Below, one piece after another: positions 44,582 through 55,277 of a stretch of DNA of 64,000 bases. The translations under genes were made by a program, and so were the position numbers. This DNA is from Deuterostichococcus epilithicus. Its lineage: Eukaryota > Chlorophyta > Trebouxiophyceae > Prasiolales > Stichococcaceae. Under the pieces are notes generated by a model. It saw nothing but the letters and a program-made list of their open reading frames with translations, did not search any database and was not told the origin of the DNA. Where the stretch lies: contig JAVTLE010000014.1 of assembly GCA_033439295.1 (NCBI GenBank), forward strand, positions 4,526,001 to 4,590,000. The letters run 5' to 3'. Each line of letters begins with the position of its first letter. Position 1 is the stretch's first letter.

Positions 44582-47500
44582 CCTTCGCAATATGATGTGG
44601 TCGCGCTGCTGCAAGATTTTTGCGCCCCATCGGTCGAGGCTGTGGCTGTCGCTGGGGAACTTCCAGCAGTCGGCTTGCAGCCCTCAGGATCCGTGGCCTG
44701 CAGGCATGCAGTGACACAAGCCGTGCCGGCCCTGCACACAGGCATGCAGGCCAGCGGCGCGAGATCGGCTGCACCGGATGCGGCGCCGTCTCGGCTGCAA
44801 TGCCGACATGCTGCAAACACCCTCAAGGCGACCACCCCTGCCTCGATTCATATTTGTCGTCCACATCTTCTTCACGAAGCTCACCAGTGCGGCGCAGCGC
44901 AGCGCAGGACCTTGCCGGCGGGCGCAGTCTTCCCTGCCTCATGCCGTGTGCTGGGACCCATAACGGGAGGAGACCCCTGTTTCTTGAATTGATCCGTATG
45001 TTCAAAGGGCTCACCGACGTAGCGCAGGACCTCGCCGGCAGCGGCGGCCTCCTCCGCTGCGGCCGCCATGTCGCCGTCGTACTGCGGCAGGTCCGCCATG
45101 AAGGCGTCGGCGGAGGGCGACTCCCGCAGCGGCTGCGGCACCAGGCTGTGCACCGGGATGTCGTCCAGCTCGATGTTGAGGCCGCACTCCCTGCGTGAAA
45201 GGATATCATACTTTCAAGAGGTGAAGACATGCATGTGGAATGCATGAACCAGGGCGTGCGAAAACAGGCTGTGCGGTTGTTCACCTCAATGTCGAAGCTG
45301 CAACACAAAATCAAACTGGCTGCCCAGGTAAGGCCGCGGCCCGCATTGTGCATACGGTCAACTCGAGCCTGGCTTTGTGCGCCCACTCGTTCGCTACAGG
45401 CTAGCAAAGGCTTTGAGCAACAGGCAACTGAGTAGCGTCTGTTCGGCCGAGGGCGAGGATCATAGGTGCGCACCGGGCGAGGATGGTCACTTTGCGGGCG
45501 ACGTCCATACCCGCCAGATCGTCCCTTGGGTCCGGCTCCGTGTATCTGCGGTTTGCAAAGAATCGATCAGAGTCTGGGCGCTGAGCTGCCCTTGCGCGGC
45601 CGCAGCATCTGGCTTGTAGGACTGCGGAAAGCAAACCAGCTCCGGCGCGCCACAAGGAGGCAGACGGCCGACATATATGGATATGTCAAGTCCTCCACAA
45701 ACCCTGTTGTTCAACTCCAGGAGGTGCGCGCTCACCCGGCAGCCTTGGCCTCGGACACGATGTCACTGAAAGAGGCGCCGCCCGCCACGAAGCTGTTGAA
45801 GATGTACGACAGCGTGCCGCTGAAGATGCCCTCCACCTGTGCCGGAGGGCAGCAACAAGATTTAAGAACATGTTGCATGGTGTGGCAATCTGAAGGGAAG
45901 ACCTGAAAGTCGGCATCGCGAGGCGGGCTGCTGGGGGGAAGCAGTGCGCCCGCCACCGTGCACAAATGCGTCCGCGGAAGCAAGCCCTCGACCTGCCGCA
46001 GAGCGGCAGAGGCATGACCAGCCGCGCCGCCAGACACAAGTTGCACCAGTCTCCGCGCCGCTGGCATGGGCAGGTCGAGCAGCATTGCGGCGTCACAGTG
46101 CTGTGGCTGTGCGATCTTGCCCTACCTTGACAATCTTGTCACCGGTATCGATGAGGTGCTTCAGCGTGGCGATGACTGGCAGCCCCGCACCTACAGTTGC
46201 CTGCAGCAGCCACACACATGCATTGCAAATGGATCCTGAGAAGCTGAAGGTAGCAGCGACTGGTCAACTTGCCATGGCCTCAGTGGTTTGAGTACGTTGT
46301 GTTCGTCAGACTAGCAGTCAGAAACTGTGAAAGAAGTAATTCTTCATCGGCCGGCAAAGTGCCACTTGGCTACAGGCAGCAGCACACTTGATGTTCGGTG
46401 CGGTGCGGTTATGCACAGCGTGTCAGTTATGGGTCTCAGACAGCAATTGGATTTGTCTGTCGTCACTGTTCATCGGACAAACTGTGAAGAGTGTAGCATC
46501 ACTGACCCAGGGTGCTGCAGTGCCTCGAGTATCCCCAGACACAAATACCGCATGGCTAAGGTGTGTGCTGTGCCGGCCACGCAAGCAATGCAGCGCATGC
46601 CAAGTATGAGTCTCAGACAGCAATTGGATTTGTCTGTCGTCACTGTCCATCGGACAAACTGTGAAAAGTAGCATCATCGACCCAAGGTGCTGTTTGCATC
46701 GTTCCATTCTGTCTGAGGGTTTGTCTGAAACAATGTCGCATGGCTGGTGTGCGAGCAGTGGTGCATATGATTCACGGAAAGGGTTCAGCACATGAGGGGA
46801 GTTGGCCCCCGTGTGGCCAGGCGGCAGGCCAGTGTGCATTGTGAGGTGCTGCGGGGATTGCTGAACGTTGCTTTGCGTGTGTCTCAGAGGCTAATAAATG
46901 GCTATCAGAGCGCACCTCGTAGAAAAAATGCATGTAGGATTCCCGCTGCATGGTCTTCAACCGCAGGTACCGCGCCAGCGGCCCGCTGCCCGCCTGCGGC
47001 CAGCAAATATTATGTTGAGGCGAGGTGGTGCATGATGGTTTAAACTAGGCACCACCTCGTCATAGCGATGATGACTGCTCGTTATTGCTGTCAGAGCCAT
47101 CAAGGCCGTCACCGCTGTGCCCAAGCTGTGGAGAGGGCGGCGTCAGCAGCCGTCGTGCAGCGTGTGCTGGGCAGAGCGCAGTCCGCCTCTGCATGAAAGC
47201 TGGCTGCGCAGCTGGGGCGCAGCAAACGGCTGACGCAGCACCAGTACCGGATCAAGGCAGACCACCGCGCACGCGCAGAAAAGCGTCACTCGGCCATCAC
47301 CGTGCCTTTTTGTTAGGCGTGATGACGTTGACACCGGCGCGCATCCACGACTCGTAGTGCTCCGCAGGCGCCTCGCTGGCGGTTGCATCAATGATGACGG
47401 CATTGGGGATGAAGCTGCCCGCCAGATGCGCCGCAAAGGCGTCCAGGTCCACAGGCTGCGAGTCCCTGCCGCCACAAAACAGCAGACGACTGATGGTCAG

Positions 47501-50500
47501 AATTGAGAAAGGAGGCACATATCTCAGGGCCAACGGACGCTGAGCTGCCTGCCGAGCGCGCCACGAAGGCTCCGCGGGTCCCCCAGCCGCAACAGCGGGA
47601 CCATGGAGCGCCAGCGCGAGCAGCGAGGAGGCGAGAGTTCGGATGTCAGTCGGCCGACTGCGAAGAAGCACGCCGCATGGCTTGCGGAGTCGCCAGAACC
47701 CAGGGCGGCTGACGAATGTGGGCAGGCCCCCACGCAGTTGGCGGCCCGGGCAGTCCCTGCTTTCGAGCTTCTGCAAGGTGCATTTGGGGATGCCAGGTTG
47801 CGAAATCAAGGCGCATGTTTGTTGGGGGAACAAAATTCATACTGCACCTGTCGAAGGCCTCCCTCCAGGTGTCGAGCGCGACGCCCGACTCAGACAGCAG
47901 CATGCGGCTGCTGCTGGCGATGCCCAGCACACGGACGTCGGTGTCCATGTTCTCCCGCAGCTCCTGCGTGGCGGCAGCAGGGAAATTTGAGCATCTGGCA
48001 CTGCCAGAAGGATGACGGCAGGCACTCTCCTTTCGCCATGACTTGTAAACTCCCAGGTTCGGCAGCACAACCATTATGCGCAGGCTTTGTCTGGCGGGTG
48101 GCGCTTGGAATGGCTGCTGAGGCCTGCGCCACAGCCGCCGCGCCAGCGCCGTTCACACCGCCAAAGTCCCTTGAGCTGCTCCTGGCCGAAACCCGTACCC
48201 CAAGATTCAATTTACCGTCACACCTGCAGTTGCTGCTGCAGCTGCGCCAGCAGCGTCGCGCCGATGAGCCCCGGCCCCACCAGCCCGATGGCCAGCGGCA
48301 GCGTGGCCAGGTAGAAGCGCGCATGCACCGCCCGCAGCGCCCGGATGCTCTCCTTCTGCTCCACCAGGATGGTGATGTTGTACTCGCTGCTGCCCTGCGC
48401 AATGGCCCTGCAACAGCGGAGGGGCTCGTTACATGGAAAGATTTCAGGAAGTCCGTGCAAGAACACCCTCTGGATGCTCCACCAGGATGGTGATGCTCTA
48501 CTCGCTGCTGCCCTACGCAATGGCCCTGCAAAAGCGGAAGCACTTGTCAGTGGTCTCCGAAAGATCCTAGAAACGTCCAAGAAAGGAAAATCAAGCAGCT
48601 GTCCTTCTGCTCCACCACGACGGCGACGTCGTACTTGCTGCTGCCGTGCGATGGCCCTACGGCAGTAGTCCACGATGTCAGCCAGCAAAACACCCCACAT
48701 ACGGCAGACAGCTAAACATCGACCAGCCAGGGTCTGATGTTGTACTCGCTGCCGCCCCGTGCGATGGCCATGCGGCTGCAGCGTTCCCCAGGTAAATGCC
48801 AGGGCAGCGCTTGCAGTACGACGGCAGGTGACTGGGCCGCACACTGTGCAATCTGGACACGAATGCACCGGATGCTGGTATTGGCCTTGACGAGGGCGGA
48901 AAACAGGGTGGCCGAAACAGGCCCAAAGGCGAAACGGCGGTTAGGAAGGCGCATCACAGCCTTCCGTAGCGCCTCAGGAGCGCACCGGATGTTGATGTTG
49001 GCCTTGGCAAGTGCAGAGAACATGGTGGCCGACACCCCCTTTCGGCTCGCCATCTGCTGGCCCACGGCTGCCAGTATGCAGCAGCCGTTGATCTGCTCTA
49101 TGTTGCTGATGCGCCCGGCGCCGATGGCCTCTGAGAACCTGGCAAGAAGCACAAAGGGCTTGAGAGGCTGCCTGTCTGCCCAGCGGATTAATTTTTCCAA
49201 ACTGCGAGCTGCCGCGCCAACAGAGCATACGCCGGCAAGAGCGCAGCAAATGCAAAGGCTGGCAGGCGGCGACAGCGGCGCCGTCGGGCATGAGCTTGGA
49301 AGGGAGGTGAGCACAGACGACGGGACAGGCCCTGCTCTGGTTGGCACAGCCATCGTGTGGCACAGAGCAGGGGGAAAGCGCACTTTGCGCGGAGGCACTC
49401 CGCGGCTGCGTCTGCCTCGGGCGACTTGACGGCAAAGCACACGCTGTGCTCCGACGACGCCTACAGGGACGGGCGGTGAGGATGCTTGGAAGCAGATGTT
49501 CACCTTGCAGGGAGGGCCTCAACATCCATTGGAATGCGGTCGAGAACTTGCAAACTGCTTGTGAACGCTGCAGCTGCTGAGCTGCGCAGCAGGGACCGGG
49601 CGAATGCGCCATTGTGTTAACCAGTCGCCGGCGCACACCTGGCTGATCATGATGACGTTGACGCCGGCGTCACGCACGGCGCCAAAGATGTCGCTGGCTG
49701 TACCCGGCACGCCCACCATGCCGGTACCCTGTGATTTGGGGTTTAGGGTTTAGGGTGCCAGATGTGATGTCGTCAGCGCACATGGTGCAGGACTGCCACC
49801 ACGCCACAGCTGGACGATGCATGCGCCGGCAGGTGTGTGCGCGATTGCCCAAGACCTGCCGCAGCACACACGATATTTCACCCTCACAAACGGCAGAGGG
49901 CATGCCGCAGCCCGAAGGGCAGAAAATTTACAAAGCAAAAGTGTCATCACGCACCTCCACGTTGATGAGCGACACGTCGTCGATGGTCGCAAAGCCCTTG
50001 ACGAACTGGCCCGCCGGCGCGTCCGCCTCCGTGACAAAGTCGCCAATCATGGTGCCGGGCGCGCCCTGGTTGAAGATGTTGCGGATGGTGATGGGCACGC
50101 CCGCCTTCATGGCAGGCAGTGTCGTGCGCGGGTGCAGCACGTTGGCGCCAAAGTAGGACAGCTCCCAGGCCTCGTGGTAGCTCAGCGTCTCTAGGCACAC
50201 CGCCTCGGACACCTGTCCAGTTGGTGGCGGATCAGACTTGGTATTTGTTCGACTCAGAGTCAGGAGTCGCAGCAGCTCAGCATGCCCACCGCCTCTTGCC
50301 ACCTGTGTACTGGTCGACGGCATGGGCCGCGCTGCTGCGCCTGGTTCGTTCAAGGGCAGAGGCGGCAGCCATGCTCGATTCCGAGGGTTCCGATCCGCAA
50401 GGGGACCCTTGCGCTCGTGCACAGCAGCCACCATCGTGGCGAGCCGCCAAATCTGCGGCCCGGCCGCGCGATCCGGCTGCCGTGGGGCGGCGGCGGCAGG

Positions 50501-53500
50501 GCAGCGACTGAGAAACGAACTCAACCATGCTCAGGAACTGCTGGCCGAGAGGAGTTGGAGGGTGGTAGGGGCATGTCCAGGCAGCATGCGGATGTGCGGG
50601 GGGCGCAATGGCCATGTCACCCTCACATATGATCCGGCTGCCGGGTGCTGAACCCATCAATGTCGCAGACCTCCAAAGGGGCAGCAGATGACGGCTGCTG
50701 CCCCTCTGACAGGCCTGCCGTCGAGGCTGTGTCTGCATCCAGGCTGCCCAGTGATGCAGGCGGCAGCACAGGAGGAGTCAGCAGTGAGCAACCCGCAGCC
50801 TGGATGAGCTGTTTGACAGTTGTGACCTTGCGGGGGTCTGCTGAGAAGACGCCGTCCACGTCCGTCCAGATGGTGATGTGGCCGGCATTGAACAGCGCGC
50901 CCAGGATCGTGGCACTGTAGTCGCTGCCATTGCGCTTGAGCGTCGTCACATACCCCTGCGGGGCACACGCGCAGGCGTCACAGCACGGCGCTTGGGGTCG
51001 TCCGCGGCTGTCTCCGTTCGTCGCGCCTGCCACCCGCGAACCGAGCCCTTGCACCCGTCCATGCAAAGCCTGTGGAGCTCTCGGCAGACCGCGCGAGCCA
51101 GAGTGGCAACTGTGGTGTGCAAGTCAACAAACCAGAGGTGTGCCTGCTGCGCGCTGCCTGCACGACAGGCGGCACAAAACAAAACCCTGATGGGACGGTG
51201 CTGCAGCACCGCTCGCCTTTGGGTCCTTGGCGATGAAGCCCGTCGCGACGATGATGGGCGGCGAGCCGTGAGCATCCGCCCACCGGTCCAGCTTCTCGTT
51301 AGAGGCGCCGTACTCGACGTCCACCGAGTTGCCGTCCCCCGTTGGCCGTACCTGGAGGCGCAGCCATGAGAAACATCTGGCACAGATGTGCTGCACGACG
51401 GTGACACAGCTGGAGGCATCGTTTCGCATTGCCGTCGGCCTCCGGCCGCACCTGGGAATGCAACAGCACGAGTCGTGGCCGCCTGGACTGCGCAACCAGT
51501 TCGCAGCCCGCGGCGGCAGCTCTGTCGCACGCGGCCGTGCCACCGGCATTGGGTCAAGCACCGCCGAGGCGCAGTGCCGGTGCAGAGCCGGCGGGGGCTA
51601 TCCGCAGGGCCACGATTCGCAGCTGAAATGCCCGGCGCCCTGAACCCCTTGACAGGAGGGGCGGCGCGGCTGCTGCTGCGGCGGTTTCGACTGAGACCGA
51701 TGGAGCTTTCGTTTCACAATGCAAGAGCTACGTCGAGGGTCTGCTGAAGAAAACACTGCCACTCTCATCGAATGGAGCATCCTGGGCCTTCCATGCTGAG
51801 GGCGCCATGAGGGGGCTAGGGCGGCGCTGCCGTGGAGGATGCCGCGGTCACGCTTTTAGGGTGCAACATGGAAACCGCGGAAACAACCCCGAGCGCACCC
51901 CGCACCACGAGCACGGCGCGGGCGGCGATTTTTGATTGCGATGCGGATACTGTGGAAAACTCAGAGCGGGACCCGCACCACCAGCAGGTCGCGGGTGTCA
52001 TGAACCTGACGTCGCTGCATGGCGGTGCACAAAGTGAGAGTTGCGTTCAGGGTCTGCAGAAAGAACTCGCACCACAAGCACGTCTCGGGTGTCCATGAAG
52101 GCGGCGTCGCCGCCCTGCACCCGGCAGGCCGCCGTGAACAACAGCGCGCACCACAGCTCCCCGTGGCCCACCACGAAGTCCGAGAACGCCTCCGTCGCCA
52201 TGCCGGCTGCGCACAGCAGGGGTTTGGGATTTAGTATGGCACCACAGCTCCCCGTGGCCCACGACGAAGTCCCTCCGTCGCCATGCCGGCTGTGCGTGGG
52301 AAGGGTTTGGGGTTCGGGCAAAGCGGGGACTTTTTTCAGGCTGCCGCTCCGGGCGCTGTGGGTGTGGGCGCTGCCGCGGTGCTGCTGCGCCGCAGTGTGG
52401 AGGGTGCTCCGGGTGCAGGGCCGGCAGGCAGCAAGGTGTCGCAAGGCGGGGCAGCTCGCAGGGGGGCGGGCACCCCGCAGCGTGTGCAGCACGTTGTGCC
52501 CGTCAATGAAACGGCGGAAAGCACCGATGAAGGCCGCCCGCGGCACGGCTTTGGGGTCAGACGCTATGCGGCGCCCTTCCACCCTTGAGCCCTGACACCA
52601 CGCACCAATGGAGATCGCGCGCAGCATGGCTTTGAGGTTGGCGATGTCGTCCAGCAGCCGGCTCACAAAGTCGTTCAGCAGCCGCCCGTTGCCCAGCACC
52701 TGCTTGGCGGTCTCCACGTGCTTCTCCTGTTGTAGACAAGACGGGTGCATTTGCACAGATGTATGTGTTGCCGCGAGAGCCCACCATGCCTTCAGCTGTC
52801 TCGCCGCCGCGCCTTGCAGCCATGCCGACCAGCTCTGAGCCCACGGCCCCCACTCCCACAGAGGGCGCATTGCTTGCGGTGAGTACCATAAACATCGACA
52901 TTGAGAGGCTGCTTGAGCCGCTCGTCAGCACCTCGGAAGGTAAGGCATCCGTCTACAGGGCGCCTTCGTTTTGAGCTCTGCTCTGACGGCAGTCAACACA
53001 GCGTGTACAACAATGGCGGGGCTCCTCCAAGGTGCAACCATGAGCTGAGGAGGCGGCTGCGGCAGTGGGAAAGCCCCTACACCCCGAACCCTGCACCGCT
53101 GCACCTGGAGCGCGGCCAGGTCCAGGAGGAAGGCCTCGTCCTGCCGCTGCGCCTTGGCTACCATGTCGAGCAGCAGGTCGGTGACCTTGACGGGTGAGGA
53201 CGGGTGCGACCCCATAGCGCTGACCACCACCACCTGTCCGTGCAGCGGGGGAGCTTAGCGTGCTCAGCGGGGTGTCGCAGCGTCACCGCTGCTGCTCGGT
53301 TCCATCCGCGCAGGCGGGCCCGCGTGCTGGAGATGGGTCGCAACGGACGTGGCGCACAGCCGGCCATGCCTGTGAGCTTGCGGGCACCGTCGTCGCGTGT
53401 GCCCCGGCCGGGCATACTGCGAGGGGAGGTGCAGCAGACTGCGCATTCCAAACAGCGATTGTGCCGGGCTGGCCCGCTGCAGCGGTTGAGCCACTCGCCG

Positions 53501-54096
53501 TCTTGGTGCCACCAGCTACGCTGCCCAGGACGACATCACAGAGTCGAGAAGGAAGAGGGGACGAGGGAAACATCAGGGAGGAAAGACGACGAGGAACGAC
53601 TGCTAACCTGCTGCTCGCCAGCCTCCGCCCCCTTGAGCACCAGCTGCGCCGCCGAGGCGATGCGCTCCGCCGCCGACACGCAGGTGCCGCCGAACTTGTG
53701 CACCTGCCAGTGCGCGCCGCGCGGGCAGCCGTCGCCGGCCGCCGCGCTGTCGGCGTTGACCTCGATCACGGGGCTCGCCCCGGCGCGCACATGTTGGCCC
53801 CTCGCCGCCTGCGCCGCATGCCTGTGGGCAGGAGGCAGCGAGGGCGGTCAGGGCGGCGCATGCACGGCGGGTCCCGGCGGCGCGCCTGCCCACCAGACGA
53901 GGCTTGGCGCGGGCCGGGCCACTGCGGGTGCTGGGGGTTCGGGCCTATGTGGAGCAGCCATGAGATCGTCTTGTGGCTGGCGAAGGTGGTCAGCTGCGGA
54001 CAAGGTGCCCAGTGCAGAGCTGCGATTCGGGCGGCAGGAGCTCGCAGCTGCCGACGGGTCGCGAGCTCTGGTGCAGCGAGCCTGGACCATCGGCAT
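43907..54096 (-). CDS. AK-HSDH: bifunctional aspartokinase-homoserine dehydrogenase
   Basis: First and third steps of the aspartate pathway to Thr, Ile and Met, plastid in plants. Minus exons: putative start ATG 54096 (Arg/Ser-rich presequence, first donor unresolved), 53821-53608, 53233-53105, 52726-52606, 52206-52073, 51351-51217, 50955-50827, 50212-49955, 49728-49639, 49460-49384, 49138-48986, 48407-48224, 47963-47848, 47465-47306, 46993-46916, 46200-46126, 45836-45736, 45545-45474, 45190-45015, 44402-44261, 43994-43907. About 877 aa plus presequence. Kinase: [64 protein letters not shown]; dehydrogenase: [46 protein letters not shown], end [17 protein letters not shown]. Two introns look GC-AG (donors at 51216 GCGAGC and 47305 GCACGG). 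Several introns carry copies of neighbouring exon edges. Confidence 0.95.
44537..44581 (+). repeat. CAG trinucleotide run in an intron
   Basis: About 13-14 CAG units (CTG on the transcribed strand of AK-HSDH), in the intron between exons 45190-45015 and 44402-44261. Not translated. Confidence 0.85.
44882..44935 (-). repeat. donor-side echo in AK-HSDH (exon 45190-45015)
   Basis: Copy of the exon end GGCGAGGTCCTGCGCTACGTCG with a GTGAGC donor, about 120 bp further along the minus strand. It reads GGCAAGGTCCTGCGCT here and keeps GTGAGC-like bases. Confidence 0.7.
46430..46690. repeat. two-copy tandem repeat, 175-bp period, in an AK-HSDH intron
   Basis: A block beginning GTCTCAGACAGCAATTGGAT occurs at about 46433 and again at about 46608. 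The two blocks are nearly identical for about 60 bases (one or two differences) and then diverge. Unlike the echoes, it does not match a neighbouring exon. Confidence 0.85.
48340..48785 (-). repeat. four-step acceptor-side ladder in AK-HSDH (exon 48407-48224)
   Basis: The real exon start ([18 protein letters not shown]) and its preceding CAG recur three more times in the upstream intron, at about 48470-48528, 48605-48659 and 48722-48772. Steps are about 118, 131 and 113 bp. The copies decay with distance; the nearest keeps the acceptor but carries a stop in frame. Confidence 0.85.
48864..48925 (-). repeat. donor-side echo in AK-HSDH (exon 49138-48986)
   Basis: Copy of the end of the ACT-domain exon (region encoding [12 protein letters not shown]) with its donor, 117 bp downstream on the minus strand. 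Confidence 0.75.
49736..49757 (+). repeat. interstitial plant-type telomere motif
   Basis: Two units of TTTAGGG behind TTGGGG, inside an AK-HSDH intron. Only a fragment, not a telomere. Confidence 0.5.
51890..52302 (-). repeat. echoes on both sides of AK-HSDH exon 52206-52073
   Basis: Upstream, the acceptor and exon start are copied at about 52238-52300 (82 bp away; shared GTGGCCCACNACGAAGTCC on the plus strand, with an internal gap). Downstream, the exon end and donor are copied at about 51970-52000 and again near 51898-51915. Confidence 0.75.
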
Positions 54097-55277
54097 AGCT
54101 ATGGTCCTCGCTCGTTGCTTCAATGCTGCTCTGCAAAGCGCGATGTGCAACCGCAGCGCTGCACAAGAGTCACAGGATGCACATGTTCAATCGACGTGCC
54201 TGGTGGGCGACGTGGGCTGCAAGCGCGTGCCGCGCTGCAGCAGCAGGTTCTTTGGGTCCCCTAGGGCCGACATGCTGCCAAGCCGCCGCTGCGGCAGCTG
54301 CGCAACCAGGTGGCTATGTGATCGGTGCTGTACCGCCGACTGGGGCTGATGGATGCTGCAAGGCCGGGTCATTGATGCCGCGGGGCTAGTTGGGTGGGCG
54401 CCCCCCAGCCCCCGTCTGCAAGTTCCGGCACGGGCAGAGCAGCCGAAATCCAATGGACTCGCCAAGTCAACACTCTTCGCAGATGATTCACAGGCAGGCA
54501 ACCCCCTGGTTCTCCTTCCAGCAAAGTGCACGTCGGCTGTTCAAGAGGATGGCGTTCTTCTCACTTCGGCAAATCGGCGCTCGTTCCTCGAGTCTGATCA
54601 TGGGTAGGGTTTAGCAGCGCAGCATTGCCAGGTGGGCAAGGGGAGGTGAACATTGCTTGCCCGCTTCGGCCGTTTGAAGACCTGTGGCCTGCGGCGATTG
54701 CATCGGGCAAGTGGGTCGCTTCATAATGTACATGCACGCATTTGCAGACCTCATGTCCTGACGATTGCTGGACGCCGTTTGGCGAAATTTAATGTGCCAC
54801 TGCGCGATCGTTGGTGTAAACTGCCTTCCGACACGCTGCCACGGATGAAGCACCCTCGCAAAGACGACATAAACAGCTTTTTATCTGCGCAAACTGAATT
54901 GGCAGCCATGTGATCAGGTAGCGCCGTCAGGTAGGGTCGGCTGGCCATCACAATGCTGTCCACCTGGCAATTTCTCCGGGCGGCTGTAGCCATGCAGGCA
55001 GGCGCATGAGGATTGCATCGCATTCGAGTCAGTGTCCTCCATTCGGTGGCGTCGCGATCATGCAGCAGTGGATGCATGGCGGTGGTGCACTGGGCCAGAC
55101 TCACTGTTGAAAGTTGTGGTTTCTGCAGGGCAGTCTCGTTCCCGTTGTTCTCGTCTCGGATCTCATCTGAAAAAGGCTACGAGACAACTCGCCAGCGCAC
55201 CCGCGTGGCCGGGATTGAGCCGAACTTCTGGCGTATGTACACAAGCCTGTGCGACGGCAGTGACAGCGGAACCAGCA
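54097..55277. promoter_or_regulatory. divergent promoter region (AK-HSDH / PC-esterase)
   Basis: About 1.2 kb between divergent starts. The AK-HSDH first exon is not fully resolved, so part of this may be its 5' leader. No motif assigned. Confidence 0.3.

Noticed and set aside
49736-49757. Possible telomere
   Set aside because: Only two TTTAGGG units inside an intron with coding sequence on both sides; at most an interstitial fragment.
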